Shown: positions 38,207-47,029 of the stretch, one piece after another
Position numbering within the stretch: position 1 is the stretch's first letter
Layout of the letters: every line of letters starts with the position of its first letter
Program-made: the position numbers and the translations under genes
Assembly: GCF_000816085.1 (NCBI RefSeq)
Contig: NZ_CP008747.1
Coordinates: forward strand, 620,001 to 684,000
Direction of reading: 5' to 3'
DNA: 64,000 bases
Origin: Staphylococcus hyicus
GTDB taxonomy: Bacteria > Bacillota > Bacilli > Staphylococcales > Staphylococcaceae
The notes under the pieces: model-generated
Told to the model about the DNA's origin: nothing
The model's input: only the letters and a program-made list of their open reading frames with translations
Database searches by the model: none

Positions 38207-39161
38207 ATGCATTGACGATGAAATCAGGTGTTTCACCTTGTGCTTTTTTAATTAAATTATTTGCAACAATTTTAGCCATCATATCACGCGCTTCATATGT
38301 AGCGTTACCGATATGTGGTGTAATTACAACATTATCTAATGATTTCAAACCTTCAGTAATTTGAGGTTCAAATTCATACACATCTAATGCAGCACCTTCA
38401 ATGACTTTATTTTGTAATGCTTCAAGTAAGGCTTGTTCGTGTACAATAGGGCCACGTGAGGCGTTAATTAAATACGCTGTTGGTTTCATTAATTTAAGCT
38501 GAGCGTGATCAATCATATGCTCCATAGATGGATTGTAAGCAGCGTTGATGACAACGAAATCTGATTTTTGTAATAAGGTGTCAAGGTCTACATAAGTTGC
38601 ATCTAACGTTTGTTCTTTGTCTTCTTTACGATTTGGACCAGTGTACAAGATGTTCATATCAAAGCCTTTAGCTCGACGACCTACTGCACTTCCGATTTCT
38701 CCTAAACCGATAATACCAATGGTTTTACCTGATACTTCACGACCTCGGAAAAATAAAGGTGCCCATCCATCAAAGCCTTCATGACGCATTAATTGATCAC
38801 CTTCAGGAATACGTCGTGCTACAGCAAGTAAAATTCCCATTGTTAATTCCGCCGTCGCATTCGTGGAAGCTTTTGGTGTATTGGAAACATGAATTCCTTT
38901 TGATTTTGCATAGTCAATATCGACATTATTAAAACCCGCACCATAATTTGCGATGAATTCTAAATGTGGCGCATGATCAATCACGTCTTTATCAACTTGA
39001 GTAGAGAGTAGACTCACAAGGCCGAATGCATCTTCAACCCCTTGTTTTAATGCATCTTTACTAATAATACCTTTGCCATCATACATCTTAACGTCAAAGT
39101 GTGCTTCTAATAACTCTAATCCGACTTTTGGAATCGGACCAGCCACAAATATTTTTTTCAT
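38205..39161 (-). CDS. NAD-dependent D-2-hydroxyacid dehydrogenase
   Basis: 318-aa dehydrogenase. Rossmann motif GIIGLGEIGSAVG at about residue 148; catalytic Arg in NASRGPIV, Glu and His in TPHIGNAT; FNNVD in the substrate domain. Probably glyoxylate/hydroxypyruvate or related 2-hydroxyacids; substrate unresolved. Start at 39161 has GAGAGGTGGG upstream and gives MKKIFVAG. It ends at the shared terminator with the monooxygenase. Confidence 0.92.
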   Translation of the reverse strand: MKKIFVAGPIPKVGLELLEAHFDVKMYDGKGIISKDALKQGVEDAFGLVSLLSTQVDKDVIDHAPHLEFIANYGAGFNNVDIDYAKSKGIHVSNTPKASTNATAELTMGILLAVARRIPEGDQLMRHEGFDGWAPLFFRGREVSGKTIGIIGLGEIGSAVGRRAKGFDMNILYTGPNRKEDKEQTLDATYVDLDTLLQKSDFVVINAAYNPSMEHMIDHAQLKLMKPTAYLINASRGPIVHEQALLEALQNKVIEGAALDVYEFEPQITEGLKSLDNVVITPHIGNATYEARDMMAKIVANNLIKKAQGETPDFIVNA

Positions 39162-39236
39162 AATTTTCCCACCTCTCTCTATAAGTATAAGTAAACGTTT
39201 TCTAAGTGACAAGATAAGACTATTGAAAATAAAAAA

Positions 39237-39272
39237 GAAGGTATGAGAGGGGTGTCTCATACCTTCTTTTAG
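39237..39272 (-). terminator. Intrinsic terminator after CHAP gene 1
   Basis: Stem GAAGGTATGAGA/TCTCATACCTTC, 12 bp perfect, with a T-rich tail (CTTTTTTATTTTC) on the minus strand. Confidence 0.85.
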
Positions 39273-39322
39273 GTGAGGATTAATTTAATTGCACTTAAAT
39301 TAATCCCATATTTAAACGTTAT

Positions 39323-39892
39323 TTATTTTACGTGAATAAAGTTATAAGAACCTACTTCACTAGCTGAGATTGTACGTTCACTTACGTTGAATGGACCACC
39401 ATTATAGTTCATTTCAGAAACAGTAATCGAACCGTCATCATTTACAGATTCTACATATGCGACATGACCGAATGGACCTTCAGAAGATTGTAAGATAGCG
39501 CCAGCTTCTGGTGTGTTATTCACAGTGTAGCCAGCTGCAGCTGCTGCACTAGCCCAGTTGTTTGCGTTACCCCATGTTGAACCAATTGAGCCTCCAACTT
39601 TGTCATATACATACCAAGTACATTGACCAGCTGTATATAAGTTGCCTGCTGAAACAGTACCTGTAGAATGAGTAGATGTTGAAGTTGTTGAAGTGTTTGT
39701 GCCGTTTGTATATGATGAAGAATTATTTGATGTGTAATCGTAGTTTGTCGTTCCACCATTTGTATTATAGTTGTAACTCCATGAATAATTATAGCTACCT
39801 TCAGCCGCATCTGCTTCGTGATGGTTTAATCCAACTGCTGCTGCACCTACTCCCGCTGTTAATGTAGTTACTGTAGCGATTTTCTTTAACAT
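39323..39892 (-). CDS. Secreted CHAP-domain protein (SsaA-like) 1
   Basis: 189-aa secreted peptidoglycan amidase/endopeptidase. Signal peptide with cleavage after ADA (residues ~27-29); Ser/Asn/Tyr-rich linker (about residues 30-85); C-terminal CHAP domain with catalytic Cys in [10 protein letters not shown] and His in [18 protein letters not shown] precedes the ATG at 39892. A perfect WalR box lies upstream at the same distance as in the second CHAP gene. Corresponds to an SsaA-type protein of S. aureus. Confidence 0.9.
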   Translation of the reverse strand: MLKKIATVTTLTAGVGAAAVGLNHHEADAAEGSYNYSWSYNYNTNGGTTNYDYTSNNSSSYTNGTNTSTTSTSTHSTGTVSAGNLYTAGQCTWYVYDKVGGSIGSTWGNANNWASAAAAAGYTVNNTPEAGAILQSSEGPFGHVAYVESVNDDGSITVSEMNYNGGPFNVSERTISASEVGSYNFIHVK

Positions 39893-40006
39893 AATAAAAA
39901 TCCTCCCAAACATTTTTTTATAATAGATTCCTTATTTGCTTAAAGACTTACATGCGTGCATATACGCGTTTATGGTTTCTAATCGCTTTATTTAACGACA
40001 AGACAC

Positions 40007-40055
40007 ACTCTATCAGAAAAATATTGTTTTGTGTGGAATGTTACGGTTTTGTAAT
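40007..40055 (-). promoter_or_regulatory. WalR box and -10 element of CHAP gene 1
   Basis: WalR box TGTTAC-N5-TGTAAT at 40039-40055 fits TGTWAH-N5-TGTWAH exactly. The minus-strand -10 candidate TAGAGT (40012-40007) is 26 bases away, the same spacing as upstream of ssaA. Confidence 0.8.
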
Positions 40056-40184
40056 CAAATGTAAAAAGTGCCTATGATTTTTGTAATGTTGTGACAGAAG
40101 AAAAAAGAAGGATACACTAAGCATAAAACGTATGGGACAACGGGTGAGGACAGGGAGCAATACTTACTTTTAGTGACTTTAAAT

Positions 40185-40228
40185 GAAAAATAAGATAATC
40201 CCTGTACAAGTGAAAGGGAATTATCTTA
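40185..40228 (-). terminator. Intrinsic terminator after DUF4870 gene
   Basis: Minus strand: TAAGATAATTCCC pairs with GGGATTATCTTA (one bulge), followed by TTTTTC. Confidence 0.75.
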
Positions 40229-40301
40229 AAAGGACAAAAACTAAAATAACATCATTTTAAACACATTTTGTAATATTTTTTGTAACAATTAAAAGGTGAA
40301 A

Positions 40302-40682
40302 TCATTTGAAAAATGGTATCGATAAAAAGGGGAGAAAGTTTTCTCCATTATATGCTTTAACAATCGCAACAATTTTAAAGATAAAATAGAGTAATCCAAG
40401 AATAGGAACAATAAGAAATCCGACTAATACAAAGATAAGTAGCGTCCCTATAGCAGCCCATAGTGTGTACGAAATTTCAAAATTAAAATAATTCTTACCC
40501 GCTTTGTCTACAAATTTGGATTGGTCACGTTTGATTAACCAAATTAAAAGCGGTCCTAATATCGGGGCGAAAAAAGATGTAACATAAATAAGGACGGCCA
40601 TTAATCGTTCATCGTCGTTAGGAAAATAAGGGACATCTGAATATGGCTGTGTGTACGCCACATCATCATGAGATTGTGTCAT
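40302..40682 (-). CDS. DUF4870 membrane protein
   Basis: 126-aa protein: short polar N-terminus, then three helices with the family pattern (PLLIWLIKRDQSKFVDKAGKNYFNF). Function unknown. TGGAGGT precedes the ATG. Divergent from the opine dehydrogenase gene. Confidence 0.85.
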   Translation of the reverse strand: MTQSHDDVAYTQPYSDVPYFPNDDERLMAVLIYVTSFFAPILGPLLIWLIKRDQSKFVDKAGKNYFNFEISYTLWAAIGTLLIFVLVGFLIVPILGLLYFIFKIVAIVKAYNGENFLPFLSIPFFK

Positions 40683-40879
40683 TGCAAAACCTCCATCAGT
40701 TTACGTATAGTTTTCATACTTAGCGTAACATAAAACGTCATGTCAATCACTTTTAAAATATCCATTGAAAGACAGTTTAAAAGGTTTTGAAGCAGTGAAG
40801 TTATCTATTTCATTTTGTCGTTAGCTTTGTTAACATGCTTATGAGACATATTTATAAATTGAAGTGGGGAGAGTGTTTT

Positions 40880-41956
40880 ATGAAAATTGCTATCGTAGGA
40901 TCTGGAAATGGTGCAGTAACAGCTGCTGTTCAAATGACAAATAATGGTCACGATGTGCGTCTATATTGTAGAAATCAAAGTATTCATAAATTTGATCAAG
41001 CTAAAGCTAAAGGTGGTTTTAAATTTAATGAAGAAGGACAGGAAACGTTTGTGCCATTCACAAATATTAGTGATGATATGTCATACGTTTTAGAAGATGC
41101 CGAAGTCATTATGCTTATTATTCCGTCTTCTTTTATTGAATATTATGCAGAACTGATGGCATCTCATATTCATAAAGAGCAAATTATTTTCTTCAATATG
41201 GCTGCTGCAATGGGATCTGCAAGGTTTATTAAAGTGTTAAAAGAATTAAAAAATGATGTGCGTCCTATTTTTGCGGAGGCTAATACGTTAACTTATGGGA
41301 CACGTGTAGATTTTGAGCATGCTGTGGTTAATCTATCATTAAATGTGCGTAAAGTATATTTTTCAACATTTAATGAGGCGGATTTAAGTGGAACGTTTAA
41401 AAAAATGGAAAAGTTATATCCATATCTTGTTAAAGAAGAAAGTTTGTGGCGAACGAACCTCGAAAACGGCAATCCTGAAGTGCACCCAGGACCAACGCTT
41501 TTAAATGTAGGCCGTATTGATTATAGTGGTGATTTTGCACTATATAAAGAAGGAATTACAAAGCATACTGTCCGATTATTGCACGCTGTGGAACTGGAAC
41601 GTTTAACATTGGGACGTAAACTAGGCTTTGAACTTGAAACAGCAAAAGAAGGTCGTATAGAACGTGGTTATTTAGAACGAGAAGATGAAGATAAACCACT
41701 TAAAAATTTATTTAATGATAGCCCAGTGTTCTCACAAATTCGAGGGCCACATCAAGTGAATAATCGCTATTTAACGGAAGATATCGCTTATGGACTTGTT
41801 CTGTGGTCAAGTTTAGGACGTGAAATTGGTGTCCCTACACCTAATATTGATGCAATTATCGTCATTGCTTCAACGATTTTAGAACGTGATTTTTACAAAG
41901 AAGGTCTTACAATAGAAGATTTAGGACGTGAAAATGTAGGATTAACGTCATATTAA
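40880..41956 (+). CDS. Opine/octopine dehydrogenase-family protein
   Basis: 358-aa NAD(P)-dependent enzyme. N-terminal Rossmann domain opens with KIAIVGSGNGAVTAA (residues 2-16), followed by an all-helical C-terminal domain typical of octopine/nopaline dehydrogenases, with PEVHPGPTLLNVGRI around residue 205 carrying the conserved His-Pro. The family joins an amino acid and a 2-oxoacid by reductive condensation, or runs the reverse. Not the staphylopine enzyme CntM, which belongs to another locus. The GGGGAG site decides the start. The NhaC gene follows after 21 bases, clearly one operon. Confidence 0.85.
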   Translation: MKIAIVGSGNGAVTAAVQMTNNGHDVRLYCRNQSIHKFDQAKAKGGFKFNEEGQETFVPFTNISDDMSYVLEDAEVIMLIIPSSFIEYYAELMASHIHKEQIIFFNMAAAMGSARFIKVLKELKNDVRPIFAEANTLTYGTRVDFEHAVVNLSLNVRKVYFSTFNEADLSGTFKKMEKLYPYLVKEESLWRTNLENGNPEVHPGPTLLNVGRIDYSGDFALYKEGITKHTVRLLHAVELERLTLGRKLGFELETAKEGRIERGYLEREDEDKPLKNLFNDSPVFSQIRGPHQVNNRYLTEDIAYGLVLWSSLGREIGVPTPNIDAIIVIASTILERDFYKEGLTIEDLGRENVGLTSY

Positions 41957-41977
41957 AGTTAAAGGGGGAGCGGATGA

Positions 41978-43372
41978 ATGACGCGTAAACCATCTTTTTT
42001 AGAATCGATTTCAACGATTCTCGTTATGATGATTATCGTATGTGTGGGCTTTATTTTTTTTAAAATTCCAGTTCAACCATTACTTATCATTGCCTCTTCA
42101 TATGCTGCTTTTATAGCATGGAGGGTAGGGTTAAAGTGGAAAGATTTAGAGGAAGGTATTGTGCATCGATTGACAACAGCAATGCCTGCGATATTCATCA
42201 TTTTAGCTGTAGGAATTATTGTCGGGACTTGGATGTTTTCTGGAACAGTACCCGGATTGATTTATTATGGACTAAAGTTTTTAAGTCCTGAGTATTTTTT
42301 GGTATCAGCGTTTTTAATTTCAGCCGTATGTTCTGTTGCTACAGGAACCGCTTGGGGCTCTGCGTCCACTGCTGGTATTGCTTTAATTGCAATCGCACAT
42401 CAAATGGATATTCCATCAGGGATGGCAGCGGGTGCCATTATATCTGGCGCAGTTTTTGGCGATAAAATGTCGCCGCTATCTGATACGACAAACTTGGCAT
42501 CTTTAGTGACGCGCGTTAATATTTTTTCCCATATTAAACATATGATTTGGACAACGATTCCTGCGTCAATTATCGGCATGCTCGTTTGGCATTTTGCTTC
42601 CTTTGGATTAGGACATCAGGCCAACACGAAAAATATTAATAAAATTTTAAATGATATCGAGGCGATGTATCATCTTAATGTGTTGATTTGGGTGCCTCTC
42701 ATAGTCATTATCCTATGTTTAGCATTCAAAATGGCAACGGTCCCTGCAATGTTAATATCAAGTGCGTCTGCAATTGCAGTCGGTACGTTAAATCATGGTT
42801 TTAAGCTGCAAGATGGATTTAATGCTACATTCATGGGTTTTACACCACAAATGTTAACTACGAATGTAGGTCACCTATCCAAACATGCGTTAACGTTAAT
42901 TGAACAAGGCGGTATTATGAGCATGACTCAAATTATTGTAACAATATTTTGTGGCTATGCCTTTGCTGGGATTGTTGAGAAAGCAGGGTGCTTGGATGTA
43001 TTACTTGCGTCCATTTCAAATAAGGTTAATTCACGAGGTTCATTAATTTTAGTGACCATTATTGGAACGCTAATGATGGTTCTTGCGGCAGGCGTTGCAT
43101 CCGTAGCTATTATTATGGTAGGCGTTTTGCTTATGGATATGTACAACAAAATGGGATATAGTCGCGTGAATCTTTCTCGCACCTTAGAAGATTCTGGAAC
43201 AATGGTGCTACCACTTATTCCTTGGGGAACTTCAGGCGTGTATTACACACAACAATTAGGTGTTAATGTTAGTGACTTTTTTATTTGGGCAATTCCATGT
43301 TATTTATGTATCCTCATTGCATTAATATATGGATTTTCGGGATTTAGTATTAAAAAAGCCACATCATCGTAA
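41978..43372 (+). CDS. NhaC-family Na+/H+ antiporter
   Basis: 464-aa membrane protein with about twelve helices and the classical NhaC signature FGDKMSPLSDTTNLASL (residues ~165-181), unlike the two divergent paralogs in this window. AAAGGGGGAG supports the ATG. Tight linkage to the opine dehydrogenase suggests transport of the enzyme's substrate or product with Na+/H+ exchange; this is inference. Confidence 0.9.
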   Translation: MTRKPSFLESISTILVMMIIVCVGFIFFKIPVQPLLIIASSYAAFIAWRVGLKWKDLEEGIVHRLTTAMPAIFIILAVGIIVGTWMFSGTVPGLIYYGLKFLSPEYFLVSAFLISAVCSVATGTAWGSASTAGIALIAIAHQMDIPSGMAAGAIISGAVFGDKMSPLSDTTNLASLVTRVNIFSHIKHMIWTTIPASIIGMLVWHFASFGLGHQANTKNINKILNDIEAMYHLNVLIWVPLIVIILCLAFKMATVPAMLISSASAIAVGTLNHGFKLQDGFNATFMGFTPQMLTTNVGHLSKHALTLIEQGGIMSMTQIIVTIFCGYAFAGIVEKAGCLDVLLASISNKVNSRGSLILVTIIGTLMMVLAAGVASVAIIMVGVLLMDMYNKMGYSRVNLSRTLEDSGTMVLPLIPWGTSGVYYTQQLGVNVSDFFIWAIPCYLCILIALIYGFSGFSIKKATSS

Positions 43373-43481
43373 TGGTGTTAACGTTTCCGTAATAATGTGA
43401 TAGAAAAATGGACTTTTATACTAGATTTAGGTTTAAAAATTTAAAAATCGGTAATATTAATAGTGTAAATGAGGTGATTCC

Positions 43482-43982
43482 ATATTTTACTTAATAGGTC
43501 TTGTAGCGATGATTCTATTATGGTTTGGGATACACCAATTTATCAATAAAGACTTACAAGTTGTAAGAAGTCCTTCTATCATTTTATGGGTTTTCAGCTT
43601 TATTTTGTATTTTGTAGCGATTGTACTTTATAGAGCTGAAGCCCTTACTTTTGTTTTCAAGCTTCATGAAGTTTTGATTGTTACTCTGTTTGGTTTTATT
43701 GTGGCATGGGTATATTCCCATTTACGTAAGTCTATTGATACAATGGTTTATACTAGTATAATCGTTGTTTTATCGATAATATTGGTTTTTTTAACAATCT
43801 CAAACTATGACAACGGTGTTGTTTCGATGATGTATATTGTCCGTTTGATACTCACGGCGCTTCTTGTAGGCGTGGGTGCTGATGTTGTTTGGAGACAATA
43901 TAAATCAAAACAAATGGAAAATTTTCCATTACTTTATTTATTTGCATTCGGATATTGGATTACAATAGCATATTGGTTTTAA
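43482..43982 (+). CDS. Membrane protein, 157-166 aa, possible AUA start
   Basis: Five or six predicted helices, no family recognised. The first ATG (43509) lacks a ribosome site. Nine codons earlier the frame has ATA at 43482, placed five bases after GAGGTG and giving FYLIGLVAM before the ATG helix, which makes a normal N-terminal helix. Either translation starts at a non-standard AUA or an ATG has mutated. It follows the NhaC gene by 110 bases with no terminator recognised. Confidence 0.7.
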   Translation: MFYLIGLVAMILLWFGIHQFINKDLQVVRSPSIILWVFSFILYFVAIVLYRAEALTFVFKLHEVLIVTLFGFIVAWVYSHLRKSIDTMVYTSIIVVLSIILVFLTISNYDNGVVSMMYIVRLILTALLVGVGADVVWRQYKSKQMENFPLLYLFAFGYWITIAYWF

Positions 43983-44019
43983 AAAAGAGGCCTACCGTTA
44001 TAAACGGAAGCCTCTTTTT
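43982..44019. terminator. Bidirectional intrinsic terminator
   Basis: Stem AAAAAGAGGC/GCCTCTTTTT between convergent genes, with an inner CCG/CGG pairing. Confidence 0.85.
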
Positions 44020-44023
44020 ATGG

Positions 44024-44749
44024 TTAATGAATGTAATTATAACTTGCAGCTTCTCCAGCTGAAATAGTTCGTGATGTTACAACACCAGGACCTTGACCGT
44101 AGTTCATTTCTGAAATCGTAATAGAACCATTACTATTCACTGATTCAACGTATGCAACATGACCAAATGGACCAGAAGTTGTTTGTAAAATAGCGCCTGC
44201 TTTAGGTGTGTGATTGACTGTATAACCAGATGCTGCGGCTGCAGATGCCCAGTTGTTCGCATTGCCCCAAGTGGAACCAATAGTGCCCCCAACACGGTCG
44301 AAAACATAGTACGTACACTGACCTGCAGTGTATAAGTTTGCCCCAGATGTACCTTTTGAAACTGTGCGTGAAGCTGATGTAGTTGATGTAGAATATGATT
44401 GATTAGAAGTTATTGTTCTTGGTGCTGAAGTAGTTTTTGCACTGTAATTATAATTAGAAGTTGTGTTGTAGCGATAGTTAGATGTAGATGTGTAATTATA
44501 ATTGTTTTGCGTTGTGTAGTAATAGCTTGAGCCATTTCCACCATTAAATTGCGCTGGTGACCAGTTACCTTGCCAAGTGAAGTGATAATTATTGTTTTGG
44601 TCGATTGTATAGCTGTAGCTATATGATGTTGGATCATTTGGGTTATACCCACCGTTGTATTCTGCAGCATCAGCGTCATGTCCGTGTGCCAAAGTAATTG
44701 CAACTACACCTGCAGTAGCGATTGAAGTTGTAGCGATTAATTTTTTCAT
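44024..44749 (-). CDS. ssaA: Secreted CHAP-domain protein SsaA (2)
   Basis: 241-aa secretory antigen SsaA type. Signal peptide ending near DADA (residues ~25-28); long Tyr/Asn/Ser/Thr-rich linker with YNYTS-like repeats (about 30-135); CHAP domain with Cys in [10 protein letters not shown] and His in [17 protein letters not shown] precedes the ATG. Peptidoglycan hydrolysis in the cell wall. Promoter has a perfect WalR box, consistent with WalKR control known for ssaA. Confidence 0.92.
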   Translation of the reverse strand: MKKLIATTSIATAGVVAITLAHGHDADAAEYNGGYNPNDPTSYSYSYTIDQNNNYHFTWQGNWSPAQFNGGNGSSYYYTTQNNYNYTSTSNYRYNTTSNYNYSAKTTSAPRTITSNQSYSTSTTSASRTVSKGTSGANLYTAGQCTYYVFDRVGGTIGSTWGNANNWASAAAASGYTVNHTPKAGAILQTTSGPFGHVAYVESVNSNGSITISEMNYGQGPGVVTSRTISAGEAASYNYIH

Positions 44750-44865
44750 TTGAAAAAGTCCTCCTAAAAGAATGCTATATATTTATAAATTTTAGACCAT
44801 ATGCGATAGGAACTGACGTCATAAAATTGTGTAAATCGTTTTAATCATTTTTTACAACGAGTAAT

Positions 44866-44914
44866 ACTCTAACAGAAAAAAATGTATTTGTGTCATGTGT
44901 TAACACTTTGTAAT
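44866..44914 (-). promoter_or_regulatory. WalR box and -10 element of ssaA
   Basis: TGTTAA-N5-TGTAAT at 44898-44914 is a perfect WalR box; minus-strand -10 TAGAGT (44871-44866) lies 26 bases away, as in the other CHAP gene. The sequence between also matches (TTTTTCTG next to the -10). Confidence 0.82.
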
Positions 44915-44942
44915 TTTTAAGAAAATTTTTTATCATTGATAC

Positions 44943-44989
44943 TGTTAAAAAAGAGTGTTTAAATGTGAATTCCATCGCATTTAAACACT
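44943..44989 (-). terminator. Orphan minus-strand terminator upstream of ssaA
   Basis: Perfect 12-bp stem AGTGTTTAAATG/CATTTAAACACT; on the minus strand it is followed by CTTTTTTAAC. No minus-strand gene lies upstream that would need it. Confidence 0.65.
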
Positions 44990-45024
44990 ATAGATGGCAA
45001 AATTTAGATTTATTAGAAAATTGT

Positions 45025-45041
45025 TGTTAACATTTTGTAAT
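45025..45041. promoter_or_regulatory. Additional WalR box
   Basis: TGTTAA-N5-TGTAAT is a second perfect WalR match, 127 bp from the ssaA box, between ssaA and the PH-domain gene. Its target gene is unclear. Confidence 0.6.
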
Positions 45042-45212
45042 ATGATTGTCATTCTAAATTGACGTATTATCATATTTTTTATTCCTAAATTTACGTTGGT
45101 TTGAAAGTGTATATTATTTAATATATTGAATTTAAAAATAAACACATAACAAGTAATTTGTTACAGCAGTTGTTATAATAAAGATAAGACTATGATAAAG
45201 GGGCGGATTGTG

Positions 45213-45539
45213 ATGATACTTGACCGTGTGAATCCAGAAGATTTATTCCCAACTGAAAAAGAAGGGCCTGCTGTGCTTGGTACGATTGAATATGAAGTGC
45301 AAGGGCAAAGCGAATATGAAGGGGCATATATCGCTACAAATGAACGACTCATCATGAATGTCGATATGAATGGTCAATTTTACTATCGCAATATTCCATA
45401 TGGTGACATCACCAGTGTATCTTATGATGCGGGCATTCTTTGGTTTGGTTTTGAAGTTGGTAAAGTCGCAATGAAAGATATTAAAAACGGCAATGTTGAT
45501 GCATTTATTGATTACGTTCAAGCACAAATAGAATCGTAA
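45213..45539 (+). CDS. PH-domain-like small protein, 108 aa
   Basis: Soluble beta-rich protein resembling bacterial PH domains of the YvbH/bPH_4 kind (IATNERLIMNVDMNG, IPYGDITSVSY). AAGGGG lies upstream of the ATG at 45213; the earlier ATG at 45192 has no ribosome site. An extended -10 TGTTATAAT (45171-45179) is the likely promoter. Function unknown. Confidence 0.72.
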   Translation: MILDRVNPEDLFPTEKEGPAVLGTIEYEVQGQSEYEGAYIATNERLIMNVDMNGQFYYRNIPYGDITSVSYDAGILWFGFEVGKVAMKDIKNGNVDAFIDYVQAQIES

Positions 45540-45680
45540 CAACACGATATTCGTTTTTTTGTTTGTTCATAGCACCTCGTATTTCTATGTACCTTACTTC
45601 AACTTAGGTGCATGACAGACATTTATTTGATTTCATCCTAGGTACACACCTTAAAACCCACCATATGAAAAAGATAAAAT

Positions 45681-45728
45681 AATCGCTAACATCGTTCATT
45701 TTCAAATGAATGGTGTTAGCGATTTTTA
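45681..45728 (+). terminator. Intrinsic terminator
   Basis: Stem AATCGCTAACA/TGTTAGCGATT with inner TTCATTT/AAATGAA pairing, then TTTATTTT. Confidence 0.8.
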
Positions 45729-45880
45729 TTTTAAAGTATTGCTATGGCATTGTGATATTTTAAAGTAGGTTTAAAGCGCACCTAGTAAATATTAAGGTGA
45801 AACGATTTATACATGTTGCGCATTTCCAAAAAGGGGATGGACGCAAATCATAAATATATTTCTAATTCGAAATAAAATGA

Positions 45881-45941
45881 TTGACGCAGCCTGAAATCAG
45901 GGATATAATCCATGTATAAAATATTGGTATAAAATTTATAC
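45881..45941 (+). promoter_or_regulatory. Promoter with GTATAAAAT repeat operator
   Basis: TTGACG (45881-45886), 17 bp, TATAAT (45904-45909). Just downstream is GTATAAAAT (45914) repeated 13 bases later as GTATAAAATTTATAC (45927-45941), which is palindromic except its centre base: a MarR/TetR-style operator over the transcription start. Confidence 0.75.
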
Positions 45942-45962
45942 TGTAATTGAGGTGAGTGTGTA

Positions 45963-47015
45963 ATGAAAATTGAACTTGGAATAACATCATTTGCTGATAA
46001 TCATGACATTTATACAGAAAAAGGGGTATATCCAGCATTATCTAATGCGGAACGTATTCGTAATATTGTGGAAGAAATTCAATTGGCAGATGACGTAGGG
46101 CTAGACGTCTATGGTCTTGGGGAACATCATCGACCTGATTATGCGGTTTCCAATCCAGCGACAGTTTTGGCTGCAGCAGCATCCATAACAAAACGTATTA
46201 AATTGTCCTCAGCAGTGACAGTGTTATCTTCAGATGATCCAGTGCGCATCTATCAACAATTTTCGACAGTGGATGCAATCTCTCATGGACGCGCTGAAAT
46301 AATGGCAGGGCGTGGGTCATTTATCGAATCCTTTCCATTATTTGGTTATGACCTAAATAATTATGAGGAATTGTTTGATGAAAAAATACAGCTATTAATG
46401 GAAATTAATAAAAATGAAATCGTTCATTGGAAAGGAAGTCTGAGACCCGATATAGATGGATTAGGGGTATATCCACGAGCTGAAAAACCATTACCGATTT
46501 GGCTTGCTACAGGAGGCACGCCTGAATCATCATTAAAAGCAGGTACACTTGGATTACCTATTACGTATGCGATTATAGGAGGAAATCCACGCCGCTTTGC
46601 TAGAAACGTAGCCATGTATAAAGCTATAGCTGAATCTAATGGCTATCATCCAGAGGACTTAAAAATTGCGACACATTCGTGGGGGTATATCGCTGATACG
46701 GATGAACAAGCGCAAGCAGAGTATATGCCTGCAACCGAAGCCCATCATAACATTATAGCGAAAGAACGTGGTTGGCCAATGTTTACGTATGAACACTTTA
46801 TGCGTGAAGTTGGACCGAATGGTGCAATGTATGTAGGGAGCCCAGAAACAGTAGCTCAAAAAATCATTGATACAGTGGAAGCTCTAGGGCTAACACGTTT
46901 TATGTTACATTTACCTATAGGTTCAATCCCGCATGAACGCACATTAAATGCGATTCGTTTATTCGGAACTAAGGTGAAACCAATTGTAGATGAATATTTT
47001 AAAAATAAAAAATAA
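45963..47015 (+). CDS. LLM-class flavin-dependent oxidoreductase
   Basis: 350-aa luciferase-like monooxygenase (FMN/F420-type TIM barrel). Visible are GLGEHHRPDYAVSNPATVLA, SSAVTVLSSDDPVR, the nucleotide-binding GRAEIMAGRGSFIESFPLFG and GSPETVAQKI. Substrate unknown. GAGGTGAG precedes the ATG. It is followed after 14 bases by a DoxX-like gene; both probably respond to the regulator of the GTATAAAAT operator. Confidence 0.92.
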   Translation: MKIELGITSFADNHDIYTEKGVYPALSNAERIRNIVEEIQLADDVGLDVYGLGEHHRPDYAVSNPATVLAAAASITKRIKLSSAVTVLSSDDPVRIYQQFSTVDAISHGRAEIMAGRGSFIESFPLFGYDLNNYEELFDEKIQLLMEINKNEIVHWKGSLRPDIDGLGVYPRAEKPLPIWLATGGTPESSLKAGTLGLPITYAIIGGNPRRFARNVAMYKAIAESNGYHPEDLKIATHSWGYIADTDEQAQAEYMPATEAHHNIIAKERGWPMFTYEHFMREVGPNGAMYVGSPETVAQKIIDTVEALGLTRFMLHLPIGSIPHERTLNAIRLFGTKVKPIVDEYFKNKK

Positions 47016-47029
47016 GGAGAGAGTTTGTG

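Larger units (their letters stand above)
45540..45962. other. Intergenic region before the LLM oxidoreductase gene
   Basis: 423 bp: first half without recognisable structure, then a terminator (45681-45728) and a promoter/operator at 45881-45941. Confidence 0.6.

Noticed and set aside
39186-39205. cre-like sequence upstream of the D-2-hydroxyacid dehydrogenase
   Set aside because: Two mismatches to the consensus in both orientations; too weak to list.
40269-40286. TGTAAT and TGTAAC pair resembling a WalR box
   Set aside because: Spacing is six bases, not five, and it is at the end of the DUF4870 gene, not before a suitable target.
44914-44932. CodY-like AATTTTTAAGAAAATT
   Set aside because: It has an extra base compared with AATTTTCWGAAAATT and lies away from a promoter core.
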